A stretch of 64,000 nucleotides of DNA from Agrobacterium tumefaciens (lineage in GTDB: Bacteria; Pseudomonadota; Alphaproteobacteria; Rhizobiales; Rhizobiaceae). A program made the translations under genes and the position numbers. Position 1 is the first letter of the stretch. Each line of letters opens with the position of its first letter. Of the stretch, positions 27,478-39,303 are shown in pieces. The notes under the pieces are model-generated. The model worked only from the letters and a program-made list of their open reading frames with translations, was not told where the DNA came from and searched no databases. The stretch lies in assembly GCF_013337285.1 (NCBI RefSeq), contig NZ_SUPW01000012.1:1-64000 (forward strand), given 5' to 3'.

Positions 27478-28464
27478 ATGTTTCGTTTTATTCTCAAGCG
27501 GCTGGTGTTTGCGATACCGACACTGTTTGCCGTATCCATCATCGCCTTCATCATCATCCAGCTGCCGCCCGGTGACTATCTCACGACGCTGATGGCGGAC
27601 TGGGCCAGCCAGGGCGGCGCTGTGGAAGCGGGAACGGTAGAGGCCATGCGCGAGCGTTATGGTCTCGATCAGCCCATGTATTTCCAATATTACAAGTGGA
27701 TCTGGGGTATCCTCACGAAAGGCGATTTCGGCATTTCTTTCGAGCTGGGACGTCCGGTGACGGAACTCATATGGAGCCGCCTCGGTTTCTCGCTTCTGCT
27801 CTCGTTTCTGACGCTGTGCTTCGTGTGGGCAATCGCCATTCCCATCGGCATTCTGTCGGCTGTCCGGAAATATTCGATTTCCGATTATTCCGCGACTTTT
27901 CTCGCCTTCTTCTTTCTGGCCGTGCCGGATTTCCTGATGGCGCTGTCTGCCATGTACGTCATGTCCGCCTGGTTTGGGCAAAGCGTCGGCGGGCTGTTTT
28001 CACCGGCATTTGTCGATGCTCCCTGGAGCTTCGCAAGGCTGGTGGATTTTTCCCAGCATGTCTGGCTGCCGGTCATCGTCATCGGGCTCGGCTCGCTTGC
28101 CGCCCTTGTGCGCATCATGCGCGCCAATCTGCTGGATGAGCTTTCGAAACCCTATGTCACGACGGCTCGCGCCAAAGGCATGTCGGAATTCGAATTGTTG
28201 ATGCGCTATCCGGTGCGACTGGCGCTCAACCCGCTGATTTCCACGCTGGGCTGGATTTTGCCGGCGGTGATCTCAGGCGAAATCATCGTCTCCGTCGTCA
28301 TGAGCCTGCCCACCACCGGGCCGTTGCTGCTGCGCGCGCTGCTTGCCCAGGACATGTATCTCGCTGGCTCGCTCATCCTGCTGATCTCGGTGCTGACGAT
28401 CATCGGCACTTTGATTTCGGACATCCTGCTTGCCATCACTGACCCGCGGATTCGGCTGCAATGA
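27478..28464 (+). CDS. ABC transporter permease, DppB/OppB-like
   Basis: This 328-residue permease has the usual N-terminal MFRFILKRLVFAIPTLF helix, a large periplasmic loop and the ATPase-contact motif TARAKGMSEFELLMRY near residue 230. It forms the channel with the next permease, which overlaps it by four bases. An ATG at 27454 is possible, but the chosen start at 27478 matches the family's usual beginning. It belongs to the sugar-acid operon 25462-33692. Confidence 0.86.
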   Translation: MFRFILKRLVFAIPTLFAVSIIAFIIIQLPPGDYLTTLMADWASQGGAVEAGTVEAMRERYGLDQPMYFQYYKWIWGILTKGDFGISFELGRPVTELIWSRLGFSLLLSFLTLCFVWAIAIPIGILSAVRKYSISDYSATFLAFFFLAVPDFLMALSAMYVMSAWFGQSVGGLFSPAFVDAPWSFARLVDFSQHVWLPVIVIGLGSLAALVRIMRANLLDELSKPYVTTARAKGMSEFELLMRYPVRLALNPLISTLGWILPAVISGEIIVSVVMSLPTTGPLLLRALLAQDMYLAGSLILLISVLTIIGTLISDILLAITDPRIRLQ

Positions 28465-29611
28465 CAGACATCACTCACCTCCCGCCGGATACCGGCCCAT
28501 CGCTCGACCTTCACAACAAGGATATTGCCGTTGCCGGACAATGGCGTCTCTTCTGGCTCAAGTTCAAGAAGCATAAAATCGCCCTTGTGAGCCTGGTGGT
28601 GATCATCGTCATGTATCTCGTGGCGGCTTTTGCGAATTTTATCGCCCCGGTTGATCCCAACGCCACCAATGCCCGCTTCACCTATGCGCCGCCGCAATGG
28701 GTATCGCTGATGCATGACGGCTCTTTCAAGCCGCATGTCAACCAGTTGAAGATGACGCTGAACACGGAGTCCATGCGTCGGGAATTCACGCCCGATCCGG
28801 CCAAGCCGCTCACTGTCGGCTTCTTCGTCAAGGCGCAGCAACCCTATCATCTGCTCGGCTTCATTCCGATGGAAACCAAGCTGTTCGGTCTGACCGACCC
28901 CAAGCCCGGCGACAGTCTCTATATTTTCGGTGCAGACCGTCTGGGGCGCGATATCTTCAGCCGCGTCGTGCACGGCGCCCAGATATCGCTGTCCATCGGC
29001 CTCGTCGGCGTGTTCATGAGCCTCATTCTGGGCGTTACCATCGGCGGTATATCCGGATTCTTCGGCGGATGGCTCGATCTCGTCATCCAGCGTGCCATAG
29101 AGTTGCTGCGATCCATTCCGACGATCCCGCTATGGATGGGGCTTGCAGCCGCAATCCCGATCGGGTGGCCGCCGCTTCGCACCTATTTCATCATTACCCT
29201 GATCGTCTCATTGATCGGCTGGACCAGTCTGGCACGCGAGGTGCGCGGCAAGTTCCTGTCATTGAGGAACGAGGACTTCGTCATCGCCGCACGGCTGGAC
29301 GGGATGAGCGAATTCCGCATCATCTTCAGCCATCTCGTGCCGTCTTTCATGAGCCACATCATCGCGACGCTGACGCTTGCCATTCCCTCGATGATCCTGG
29401 CTGAAACCGCGCTGTCCTTCCTCGGTATCGGCCTTCAGCCGCCAATCATCTCCTGGGGTGTTCTCCTTCAGGAAGCGCAGAACATCCGCGCGGTGGCGCA
29501 GGCGCCCTGGCTGCTGTTCACGCCCGCCGCCGCGATCGTGATCTCGGTGCTTTCCCTCAACTTCCTCGGCGATGGCCTTCGCGATGCCGCAGACCCATAC
29601 GAGTCCGTATC

Positions 29612-29615
<4 letters not shown>
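28461..29615 (+). CDS. ABC transporter permease, DppC/OppC-like
   Basis: This 384-residue permease is longer than a usual DppC. It has an extra soluble stretch of about 100 residues between the first membrane segment and the channel domain (around residues 75-155), seen in the saccharide-type branch. The ATPase-contact loop is AARLDGMSEFRIIFSHLVPS. It overlaps both neighbours by ATGA. It pairs with the DppB-like protein. Confidence 0.87.
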
Positions 29616-31312
<1,697 letters not shown>

Positions 31313-31315
31313 GTC

Positions 31316-32524
31316 ATGAAAATTACCGACGTTAAAATCATCGTTTGCTCACCCGGCCGCAATTTCGTGACGGTGAAGATATTCACTGACGAAGGGCTGA
31401 CCGGCGTGGGTGACGCGACGCTCAACGGCCGTGAAAAGGCGGTTGTCGCTTATCTTCAGGATCATCTGGCGCCTCTGCTGATCGGCCGCGATCCGTCGCG
31501 GATCGAAGATATCTGGCAATATTTCTACAAGGGCGCCTATTGGCGTCGCGGTCCGGTGACGATGGCCGCCATTGCCGGTATCGATACCGCGCTTTGGGAT
31601 ATCAAGGCCAAAGCCGCAAATATGCCGCTTTATCAGCTCTTCGGCGGTGCGAGCCGTGAGAAGGTGCTTTGCTACACCCATGCGCAGGGCACGGATATCA
31701 GCGAAGCGGTGGAAGCCGTCGGCAAACGGATCGATCAAGGCTACAAGGCCGTTCGGGTGCAGGTCGGCATTCCCGGTCTGCCCGGCGTTTACGGAACCGG
31801 GGCAAAAGCCGTCACCAACAATGCCGTCGATGATGCCGTTCCGCATGAGGAAGTGTGGTCCACATCGAAATATATGCGGCATATTCCGAAGCTTTTTGAA
31901 GCGGTTCGTGACGCCTATGGCGATGACATCGAACTGCTGCACGACACGCATCACCGTTTGACGCCTATCGAGGCGGCGCGGCTGGGCAAGGATCTGGAAT
32001 TTGCCCGTCTGTTCTGGCTTGAGGATGCGGTTGCCGCCGAACATCAGGAAGGCTTTCGCCTGATCCGCAAGCACACGACGACGCCGCTTGCGGTTGGCGA
32101 AGTGTTCAACACGATCTGGGATGCCCGCCTGCTGATCGAAGAGCAGTTGATCGATTATATCCGCATGACCTCGGTCCATGCGGGCGGTGTGACGGCACTT
32201 CGCCGTGTGATGGATTTTGCCGGTATCTATAATGTCCGCACCGCCTGCCACGGCGCAATGGACATGTCGCCCATCTGCCTTGGCGCCAATCTCCATCTCG
32301 ACCTGTGGGTGCCGAATTTCGGTATCCAGGAATATTCCGGTTATCTGCCGGAAATCCTCGAGGTGTTTCCAAGCGCATGGAGCCTGAAGGACGGCTATCT
32401 GCATCCCGGTGACGCCATCGGCCATGGCGTCTATATCGATGAGAAACTCGCAGAGAAATATCCGTATCAGCGCGCCTATCTGCCCGTGAACCGTCTGGAA
32501 GACGGCACGCTCTGGCATTGGTAA
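31316..32524 (+). CDS. manD: D-mannonate dehydratase family protein (ManD, enolase superfamily)
   Basis: This 402-residue enzyme carries the full set of ManD residues: Arg147 and Tyr159 in the dimer-loop region ([18 protein letters not shown]), metal ligands Asp210, Glu236 and Glu262, and His212 (LLHDTHHRL). A further His312 is in ACHGAMD. It ends in Trp, as the family does. Characterised members dehydrate D-mannonate and sometimes D-gluconate to 2-keto-3-deoxygluconate; some have low activity. It follows an importer operon, so it probably acts on the imported uronate after reduction. Confidence 0.88.
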   Translation: MKITDVKIIVCSPGRNFVTVKIFTDEGLTGVGDATLNGREKAVVAYLQDHLAPLLIGRDPSRIEDIWQYFYKGAYWRRGPVTMAAIAGIDTALWDIKAKAANMPLYQLFGGASREKVLCYTHAQGTDISEAVEAVGKRIDQGYKAVRVQVGIPGLPGVYGTGAKAVTNNAVDDAVPHEEVWSTSKYMRHIPKLFEAVRDAYGDDIELLHDTHHRLTPIEAARLGKDLEFARLFWLEDAVAAEHQEGFRLIRKHTTTPLAVGEVFNTIWDARLLIEEQLIDYIRMTSVHAGGVTALRRVMDFAGIYNVRTACHGAMDMSPICLGANLHLDLWVPNFGIQEYSGYLPEILEVFPSAWSLKDGYLHPGDAIGHGVYIDEKLAEKYPYQRAYLPVNRLEDGTLWHW

Positions 32525-32537
32525 GGGGAGAGACGAT

Positions 32538-33692
32538 ATGAAGATTACAGCAATCAAGAGCTACGCGGTCAAGGTCGGCATTCGCAACCAGCTTCTGGTG
32601 AAGATCGAGACCGATGAAGGCATTTTCGGCTGGGGCGAAAGCGGTCTTTCGGGGCGAGAAAAGGCGGTTGTCGGCGTGCTCGAGCACTATGCCGAGTTCC
32701 TGTGCGGTCGCGATCCCTTCAAGATCGGCGCGCTCTGGCAGGAAATGTATCGTAGCCAGTATTTCGAGGGTGGGCGTGTGCTGCAGGCGGCAATCTCCGC
32801 CATCGATATAGCCCTCTACGACATCAAGGGAAAAGCTCTTGGCGTCCCGGTCTACGATCTGCTCGGCGGCAAGCAGCGCGACCGTATTCCGACATTCGCC
32901 ACGACGTTCGCAGCCCCCGGTGAAGCGATGATCGAACAGGCGCAGATGCTCGTCGAACATGGCTGGACCGCCATGCGCCTGTCTCCCGACGGTCACGAGA
33001 ACAAGGAGATTTACGAGCCGCGTGAGCATATCGCGACAACAGCGAAATGGTGCGTCAAGGCGCGCGAAGTGCTGGGCGACGATGTGGTGCTCGGCATCGA
33101 TTATCACCACCGCCTGACGGTGGCGGAAGCGGCGAGCTTCTGCCAGAAGATGCCGAAGGGCACACTCGACTTCTTGGAAGAGCCTATTCGTGATGAATCC
33201 CCCGGCGCCTACGAGGCCCTGCGGCGTCTCACCGACGTACCGTTCGCCATCGGTGAGGAGTTCTCATCCAAGTGGCAGTTCCAGCCCTATATCGAGCGGG
33301 ACATCCACCAGTTCAACCGTCTCGATGTCTGCAATGTCGGCGGCTTGACGGAGAGCATGAAGGTCGCCGCATGGAGCGAAACGCATTATGTGGACATGAT
33401 GCCGCACAATCCGCTCGGGCCGATCTGCACCGCGGCGACGATCCATTTTTCGGCAGCGGTTGCCAATTTCTCATGGCTTGAAACACGTGCCAGCCCGGCT
33501 GAAACCCATCTCGGTTTCGACAATTCGGAGTTCTTCCCGGTTCAGCCAAAACTTGATGGGCCTTATTACCCGGTTTCTGATGCACCCGGTCTTGGCATCG
33601 AGGTGAACGAGAAGCTGATCGCACGGCAAAGCTTCGAATTCTGGGAAGCACCTCACCTCAAACGTCGCGACGGGTCCGTGACCAACTGGTGA
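32538..33692 (+). CDS. Mandelate racemase/enolase superfamily dehydratase, galactonate dehydratase-like
   Basis: This 384-residue enzyme has the enolase-superfamily metal ligands Asp188, Glu214 (FLEEP) and Glu240 (GEEF), with His190 (DYHH) and His290 (MPHNPLGP) as general acid/base candidates. This is the layout of the D-galactonate dehydratase group. It differs from true DgoD (40940-42088) through most of the sequence, so another aldonate or uronate-derived acid may be the substrate. It is the last gene of the operon and is followed by a strong terminator. Confidence 0.82.
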   Translation: MKITAIKSYAVKVGIRNQLLVKIETDEGIFGWGESGLSGREKAVVGVLEHYAEFLCGRDPFKIGALWQEMYRSQYFEGGRVLQAAISAIDIALYDIKGKALGVPVYDLLGGKQRDRIPTFATTFAAPGEAMIEQAQMLVEHGWTAMRLSPDGHENKEIYEPREHIATTAKWCVKAREVLGDDVVLGIDYHHRLTVAEAASFCQKMPKGTLDFLEEPIRDESPGAYEALRRLTDVPFAIGEEFSSKWQFQPYIERDIHQFNRLDVCNVGGLTESMKVAAWSETHYVDMMPHNPLGPICTAATIHFSAAVANFSWLETRASPAETHLGFDNSEFFPVQPKLDGPYYPVSDAPGLGIEVNEKLIARQSFEFWEAPHLKRRDGSVTNW

Positions 33693-33701
33693 TGTCGCAG
33701 A

Positions 33702-33741
33702 TGCGTATCGCTTGGATAACAGTCGGCGATACGCAGTTTTT
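33702..33741 (+). terminator. Intrinsic terminator
   Basis: A perfect 10-base-pair stem (33702-33711 with 33726-33735, 14-base loop) is followed by GTTTTT. It ends the importer/dehydratase operon ten bases after the last stop codon. Confidence 0.88.
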
Positions 33742-33751
33742 GCCCGTCAGA

Positions 33752-34522
33752 TTACTTTTCAACGGAGTCAGATGCCTTGCGGGCACGTGACAAGGCATCC
33801 GTCATCTCGCTTCGTGCAACACCAATAAGCCGCTCCATCGCCTGGCGAGCCGCATCCGGACGCCGCATCCGTATCGCTTCAAGCACGTCCTGATGCGTCG
33901 AAATGGCTTGTTCATGGGACTGGCTGGCACGATTGGTCAGGCGGAAGCTTGCAAGCAGGGCAGCGCGAATGGCGGTGGCGAACTGCCGGTAGACCCAGTT
34001 GCCGCTGGCATTGATGATCGCTGTATGGAAATCCAGATCGGCCCGGCTCCAGTCTTCGGTGTCGCGGGCATTGGCCTCCACCATGTTCTCGAACGCTCTG
34101 GAAATATGGTACAATTGCCGGGCATTGGCATTTGCCGCCGCCTGCGCTGCCGCCGCCGGTTCGAGTAGCTGGCGGGCATCGATGAGCGAGGCATAAAAGG
34201 CGTCGTCAGCGCCCACCGACAGCATGACATCCAGCACGATCGGATCGAGATAGTTCCAGTTCTCACGCGGCAAAACGGTTGTGCCTGCCCGCGTTCGCGA
34301 CCGCACCATGCCGAGCGCTGAAAGATATTGCATTGCCTCCCGCAGGCTGGTGCGGCTGACGCTGAACCTTTCTGTCAGTTCGGCTTCGTTCGGAAGCGTC
34401 GAGTTCTCTGGAAAAGCGCCTGAGACGATCAACTCGACAAGACAGTGGAGCAGCATTTCCCGCACGCTGCGTTTGCCGTGCTGGGCAATCGGCGTGCCGT
34501 GTTCCGTCAGCACTTGGGTCAT
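33752..34522 (-). CDS. GntR family regulator, FadR/FCD type
   Basis: This 256-residue FCD-type regulator has an N-terminal winged helix (about residues 20-80: LPNEAELTERFSVSRTSLRE). The helical FCD domain includes the metal-site pattern WSRADLDFHTAIINASGNW. The ATG at 34522 was chosen; the frame also has a GTG at 34537. It is divergent from the ribose-type importer operon and should repress it. A GTC-C-GAC site, typical of this family, lies in the shared promoter region. Confidence 0.87.
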   Translation of the reverse strand: MTQVLTEHGTPIAQHGKRSVREMLLHCLVELIVSGAFPENSTLPNEAELTERFSVSRTSLREAMQYLSALGMVRSRTRAGTTVLPRENWNYLDPIVLDVMLSVGADDAFYASLIDARQLLEPAAAAQAAANANARQLYHISRAFENMVEANARDTEDWSRADLDFHTAIINASGNWVYRQFATAIRAALLASFRLTNRASQSHEQAISTHQDVLEAIRMRRPDAARQAMERLIGVARSEMTDALSRARKASDSVEK

Positions 34523-34677
34523 GCGGCCGCTTTTCACGGTGCTGCTATCCTTCTGTTTCTTTTCCCGACATGCGTGAAAAGCCTGCTCGCCTCGACCCGC
34601 AACCGAAAATTACGAAGGGACTCAATCGATAATATGAATGATCCTGGCAAAACGATCAAATCGAAAAATAAATCGTA

Positions 34678-34704
34678 TTTAAGTTGACATTTGTCCGACT
34701 TAAA
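34678..34704. promoter_or_regulatory. FadR-type operator candidate
   Basis: TTTAAGT (34678-34684) and ACTTAAA (34698-34704) are perfect inverted arms. Overlapping the right arm is TTGTCCGACTT, whose GTC-N-GAC core (34693-34699) matches the common FCD-family GntR operator. It lies about 75 bases before the binding-protein start. Confidence 0.55.
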
Positions 34705-34773
34705 TTAAGGTTTCGTTGTGCCGAATGGTGGAGAGAGACACCGGCAGTCGGGTTTTTATCAGGGAGAGAGCAG

Positions 34774-35745
34774 ATGAAGCTCATTAGACACGTGGCACTT
34801 CTGGCTGCGGCAGCATGTGCGGGCGCAACGACCGTTGCCGCGCAGGAAGATCTGAAAGTTGGCGCAATCTATATGGATGCGCAGGGTTTTTATGCGGGTG
34901 TACGCAAGGGCATCCAGAGCGGAGCGGCGGAAGCCGGCCGCAAGCTTGATGTTGTCGAGACAAATGCACAGGGAGATGTCAGCAAGGAATCCTCCTTCAT
35001 CGATTCCTTGATCTCCGCCGGCGTTCAGGCCATCATCATATCGCCTGTTTCCGCCGATGGCTCTTACCGGGCAATCCGCCGTGCGCATGACGCGGGCATT
35101 CCGGTGGTCTGCTACAACACATGCCTCAACGACGCCGAAATGAAGGAATATATCTCGGCCTATGCGGTCGGCGATCCATTCGATTTCGGCCGCAAGCTCG
35201 GTGATGCGGCTGCGGACTATTTCATCGCCCAGAAGAATGAAGCACCGAAGATCGCGGTTCTGAACTGCGAATTCGTCGAAGTCTGCGTTACACGCAGAAA
35301 AGGCTTCGAAGAGGCGTTACAGGCCAAGGTGCCGGGTGCGAAGATCGTTGCCAACCAGGAAGGCGCTATCCTCGACAAGGCAGTTTCGGTCGCCAGCACG
35401 ATGCTTTCCTCCAACCCGGATATCGACGCCTTCTTCGGCGAGGCGGGTGGGGCAACGTTGGGCGCGGCCCGTGCGGTTAAAAGCCAGGGCAAGACCGGCA
35501 AAGTGGTCGTCTTTGGCGGCGACATGACCACCGAAATTGCCCAGGAACTGGCTGACTTCTCGGTCATCAAGGCTGTTGTCGATATTTCCGGCCAGGGTCT
35601 CGGCAGGCTGGCGCTTGCTCAGGCGATCAAGTCCATCGACGGCCAGCCGCCAGAAGGCATCAAGGTCGCTTACGATATCGATCTCTACAAGTCGTCCGAA
35701 GATGGCAAGGGCTGGCTGAAGGCGCATGCTGACGGCATCCCCTGA
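34774..35745 (+). CDS. Sugar ABC transporter substrate-binding protein (RbsB-like)
   Basis: This 323-residue periplasmic protein of the RbsB family has a signal peptide (MKLIRHVALLAAAACAGATT, cleaved about residue 24, after VAAQ or VAA). The ribose-binding fold is recognised in IISAGVQAIIISPVSADG and later EAGGATLGAARAVKSQG. The start at 34774 follows AGGGAGAGAG. It is the first gene of the second sugar operon (34774-42882). The sugar is unknown; galactose- or fuconate-like sugars fit the downstream enzymes. Confidence 0.88.
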   Translation: MKLIRHVALLAAAACAGATTVAAQEDLKVGAIYMDAQGFYAGVRKGIQSGAAEAGRKLDVVETNAQGDVSKESSFIDSLISAGVQAIIISPVSADGSYRAIRRAHDAGIPVVCYNTCLNDAEMKEYISAYAVGDPFDFGRKLGDAAADYFIAQKNEAPKIAVLNCEFVEVCVTRRKGFEEALQAKVPGAKIVANQEGAILDKAVSVASTMLSSNPDIDAFFGEAGGATLGAARAVKSQGKTGKVVVFGGDMTTEIAQELADFSVIKAVVDISGQGLGRLALAQAIKSIDGQPPEGIKVAYDIDLYKSSEDGKGWLKAHADGIP

Positions 35746-35789
35746 TCAACCTTTCGTCGCTGCGGCTCCGTGAGCGGTCCGCCAGATAG

Positions 35790-35811
35790 AGCCGCCGGGC
35801 AATCGGCGGCT
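35790..35811 (+). terminator. Hairpin between the RbsB-like and RbsA-like genes
   Basis: AGCCGCCG (35790-35797) pairs with CGGCGGCT (35804-35811) around GGCAAT, about 45 bases after the binding-protein stop. There is no T-tract. It is placed as for a stem that favours binding-protein expression. Confidence 0.55.
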
Positions 35812-35832
35812 TCAACAGCAATGGAAAGACCC

Positions 35833-37359
35833 ATGACATCTGTTTTCCAGAACAGTCTGCCGGATATTTCGGCCGTCGCCTCGATCAAGGGATGTACGCG
35901 GCGTTACCCCGGTGTACTTGCTCTTGACGATGCCACATTCGAGGTGGCGCCCGGGGAGGTGAGAGCTTTGCTCGGCAAGAACGGCGCCGGTAAATCGACC
36001 CTGATCCGCATGCTGACCGGTGCCGAGACGCCGGATACCGGAAGCGTATCGATCGGCGGCTCCGAACTTTCCTCGTCCGGCTCTGCGCGGGCGCAGGAAT
36101 CCTTCAAAAAAGGCGTGCGCGTCGTTTATCAGGAACTTAGCCTGGTGCCCGGCATGACGCTTGCCGAGAACCTGTTTCTCGGACGCTGGCCGCGTAAGGG
36201 CGGTGTCATTCAATATGCAGCCATGGAAGCCGAGGCCGCAGAAGCCATGGCAAGCCTTGGCCTTGATCTTCCGGCGGATCGTATCGTGGCGGGCTTGAGC
36301 CCTGCGGAGCGGCAATTGCTTGAAATCGCCCGCGCCATGGTGGGCCAACCCAGGCTTATTATTCTCGACGAGCCAACCAGTTCCCTGGCCGCAGCGGAGG
36401 CTGAAAAGGTCATGGCTGCCGTCAAAAATGTGGCTGCGAAAGGAATCGCGGTCATCTATGTCAGCCATCGCATGAACGAAATTCGCCAGATCGCTCATTC
36501 CGCGACGATCATGCGTGATGGCCGGATTATCGATACGGTCGACGTAAAAGGCGCCGATACGCGCGAGATCGTCAGGCTGATGCTCGGTTCCGAAGCCTCC
36601 CAGGCCGCGGCGCTTGAAAACCATGCGTCTTCCGATGTGGTTCTGGAGGTGCGGGATCTGGCGCTGGCCCCGAAGCTTTCGTCGATTTCCTTCGCCCTCC
36701 ACAGGGGAGAGGTGCTCGGTATTGCCGGTCTGCTCGGCGCGGGCCGCACGGAGCTGCTGCAAGCCATCATGGGCGTGCGTGATTTCGACGGCGGCGATGT
36801 CCTGGTGGATGGACGCTCGGTCAAGTCGGCCGGTTACAAGCAGATGGTCGGTATGGGTTTCGGCTATACGCCGGAGAGCCGCAAGGAAGAGGGGATCGTG
36901 CCGCTGCTTGGCGTTGACGAAAACACGCTTTCCACCAACTTCTCGGGCGTCAGTCGTAACGGTATCCTCTCGGCCAGCCGCATGGCGCAGGCGACACGCG
37001 ACATCATTGAGCGTCTTCACATCAAGACGGCCAGCACCGACACACCAATTGGAACACTTTCGGGCGGAAATCAGCAAAAGGTCGTCATCGGCCGCTGGGT
37101 CTATGCCGGAAGCCGCATTCTTCTTCTCGACGAACCAACGCGCGGCGTGGATATCGAGGCGAAAGCGCAGATCTACGCCATTATCCGGCAGCTCGCCGCG
37201 GAAGGTCGCAGCGTCATTTTCGTTTCCAGCGAAATCGAGGAACTGCCGCTCGTCTGCGACCGCGCACTCGTTCTTCGTGATGGTGCGCTGCGCGAAGAGT
37301 TCAAATCACCCAACATAGATCAGGACACCTTGATGGCTGCCTGCATTACCGGACATTGA
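35833..37359 (+). CDS. Sugar ABC transporter ATP-binding protein (RbsA-like)
   Basis: This protein of about 508 residues has two ATPase domains. Domain 1 has GKNGAGKST, a degenerate signature (LSPAERQLLEIARAM) and ILDEPTSSL. Domain 2 has GLLGAGRTE, LSGGNQQKVVIGRWV and LLDEPTRGVDIEAK. Unlike the psicose ATPase it keeps the Walker B glutamate in both halves. The start could be ATG 35821 or 35833; the second has GGAAAG four bases upstream. It energises the ribose-type importer with the permease that follows. Confidence 0.88.
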   Translation: MTSVFQNSLPDISAVASIKGCTRRYPGVLALDDATFEVAPGEVRALLGKNGAGKSTLIRMLTGAETPDTGSVSIGGSELSSSGSARAQESFKKGVRVVYQELSLVPGMTLAENLFLGRWPRKGGVIQYAAMEAEAAEAMASLGLDLPADRIVAGLSPAERQLLEIARAMVGQPRLIILDEPTSSLAAAEAEKVMAAVKNVAAKGIAVIYVSHRMNEIRQIAHSATIMRDGRIIDTVDVKGADTREIVRLMLGSEASQAAALENHASSDVVLEVRDLALAPKLSSISFALHRGEVLGIAGLLGAGRTELLQAIMGVRDFDGGDVLVDGRSVKSAGYKQMVGMGFGYTPESRKEEGIVPLLGVDENTLSTNFSGVSRNGILSASRMAQATRDIIERLHIKTASTDTPIGTLSGGNQQKVVIGRWVYAGSRILLLDEPTRGVDIEAKAQIYAIIRQLAAEGRSVIFVSSEIEELPLVCDRALVLRDGALREEFKSPNIDQDTLMAACITGH

Positions 37360-37371
37360 GGGAGACAGACC

Positions 37372-38379
37372 ATGTCACTCGATCAAACTGCCAAAAAGGC
37401 TGTTTCACAGAAGACTGCAAGCCGGGGCTTTGCCCTCTCGAAGCATATGAACGAGCTTAGCCTGTTCTTTGCCATTGCCGTTCTTTACGTCGTTTTTTCA
37501 TCGACTGCGCCCGGCTTCATGTCGTTCAATAACCAGGTCAACATCCTGCGTGATGCGGCGACGATCGGCATTGCCGCCTGGGCGGTGACGCTCATCATTA
37601 TTGCCGGTGAAATCGATGTCAGTGTCGGGCCGATGGTGGCTTTCATCTCGGTCGAGCTTGCATTTCTTCTGCAATGGGGTGTTCCCACACCTGCGGCCTT
37701 CGTGCTGGCGATAGCGTTCGGGGCGCTGCTCGGCGCCATTTCCGGCATTCTGCGAGCCTATTTCGATGTGCCGTCTTTCGTCGCCACGCTCGGCATGTGG
37801 AGCGCGTTGCGCGGCATCGCGCTTTTCGTAACTGATGCGCTGCCGGTTTCCATCGGCCGCAACGACATGCTGGATGCGCTCGACCGCTCGGTATTCGGCA
37901 TTCCACCAGCCGCCATCATCATGCTGGTGCTGTTTGCGATTTTTGCTTTCGTCAGCAGAAAAACCGCCTTTGGTCGGTCGGTTTTCGCTGTTGGCGGAAA
38001 TGCACATGCAGCCTTCCTCAGCGGCATCAACGTCGCACGCATTCGTGTGGCGCTCTTTGCCATCGGCGGAGCGATGGCGGCCATATCAGGCATTCTTCTT
38101 GTTTCGCGTCTTGGTTCGGGCAATGCAACGGCGGCGAACGGTCTTGAATTTGACGTGATCGCGGCAGTGGTTGTGGGTGGGACCGCGCTTTCCGGCGGCC
38201 GCGGCTCGATGCTGGGTACGCTGCTTGGCGTTCTGGTCATCACGCTTATCGGCAATGGTCTTGTTCTTCTCGGCATCAATCCGTTCTTCCAGCAGGTAGT
38301 TCGCGGTCTCATCATCGTCATCGCCGTGCTTGCCAATATTCAGGCGATCAAGCGCAGCCTGTCGCGCAACAGGGGATGA
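37372..38379 (+). CDS. Sugar ABC transporter permease (RbsC-like)
   Basis: This 335-residue membrane protein of the RbsC family has about nine membrane segments. It carries the family's loop FAVGGNAHAAFLSGINVARIR and the glycine block VVVGGTALSGGRGSMLG. The start follows GAGGGAGA. Only one permease gene is present, so the channel is probably a homodimer, in contrast to the psicose system. The mutarotase-like gene begins six bases after its stop. Confidence 0.88.
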   Translation: MSLDQTAKKAVSQKTASRGFALSKHMNELSLFFAIAVLYVVFSSTAPGFMSFNNQVNILRDAATIGIAAWAVTLIIIAGEIDVSVGPMVAFISVELAFLLQWGVPTPAAFVLAIAFGALLGAISGILRAYFDVPSFVATLGMWSALRGIALFVTDALPVSIGRNDMLDALDRSVFGIPPAAIIMLVLFAIFAFVSRKTAFGRSVFAVGGNAHAAFLSGINVARIRVALFAIGGAMAAISGILLVSRLGSGNATAANGLEFDVIAAVVVGGTALSGGRGSMLGTLLGVLVITLIGNGLVLLGINPFFQQVVRGLIIVIAVLANIQAIKRSLSRNRG

Positions 38380-38385
38380 CGCGGC

Positions 38386-39276
38386 ATGGCCATGATTGAT
38401 CTGAAATCGGGACCGTTATCGCTGCGCATCTCGACGCAGGGCGGTATCATCCTCGGCTTCTGGAAGGATATCGACGTTGGCCGCGTGCCGTTGCTGCGTC
38501 CGGCAAAGTCGGACGATGCGGATGCCCTTGGCTCATCCTGCTATCCACTGGTGCCTTTCGGGAACCGTGTAAAAGACAACAGCTTCGAGTTCGATGGCAG
38601 GGCCTATACGCTCGCTGCCAACACGGCATGGGATCCGCATTACCTGCATGGCGAGGGCTGGCAGGCCGAGTGGTCCGTGGGTAAAAGAACGCCGACATCC
38701 GTCGAAATGAGCTTTACCTGCCATGGGTCATCCACGCCCTATCACTATCGGGCGGTGCAGACGTTCACGCTTGAAGATGATTGCCTCGTGCTGACCCTTG
38801 CCGTGGAAAACATGGGGGAGCGCCCGATGCCCTTCGGGCTTGGCTGGCATCCCTATTTCCCCCTGACGCCGAAGACGACGCTGCGTGCTGCCGCCTCGCA
38901 CTTCTGGACGGAAGTCGAGGGTTGGTTGCCGGGCGAAAGAACAGCCATACCAGCCGATCTGGATTTCAAGAAGCCTGCTCCCCTGCCGGAACGCTGGGTC
39001 AATAATGGTTATGAGGGATGGGCGGGCGAAGCGACCATTGTCTGGCCGGAGCGCCATACGCAATTGCTGCTCACTGCCGATCCGATTTTCAGGCACGCCT
39101 TTGTGTTCGTATCCGACACTACCTTCGATCCTTCTTTTGAGCGCGATTATTTCTGTTTCGAACCGATGTCGCATCTGGCGAACGGGCATTATCTTCCTGG
39201 CCTGGGAGACCTTAAAGTGCTGGCGCCTGGCGAAAAACTGGCGGGCAGCTTCAGGCTTGAGCCGCGGGATCTATGA
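38386..39276 (+). CDS. Aldose 1-epimerase (mutarotase) family protein
   Basis: This 296-residue beta-sandwich protein is of the galactose mutarotase-like family. The active-site histidines fit HYLHGEGW and GLGWHPYFPL. Such enzymes speed anomer exchange of free sugars before oxidation or phosphorylation. In this operon it may supply the right anomer of the imported sugar to a dehydrogenase. The sequence is closer to the broad YihR/GalM-like group than to classical GalM, so the sugar cannot be named. Confidence 0.82.
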   Translation: MAMIDLKSGPLSLRISTQGGIILGFWKDIDVGRVPLLRPAKSDDADALGSSCYPLVPFGNRVKDNSFEFDGRAYTLAANTAWDPHYLHGEGWQAEWSVGKRTPTSVEMSFTCHGSSTPYHYRAVQTFTLEDDCLVLTLAVENMGERPMPFGLGWHPYFPLTPKTTLRAAASHFWTEVEGWLPGERTAIPADLDFKKPAPLPERWVNNGYEGWAGEATIVWPERHTQLLLTADPIFRHAFVFVSDTTFDPSFERDYFCFEPMSHLANGHYLPGLGDLKVLAPGEKLAGSFRLEPRDL

Positions 39277-39303
39277 ATATGCACATGCATCTGGAGATTA
39301 AAA

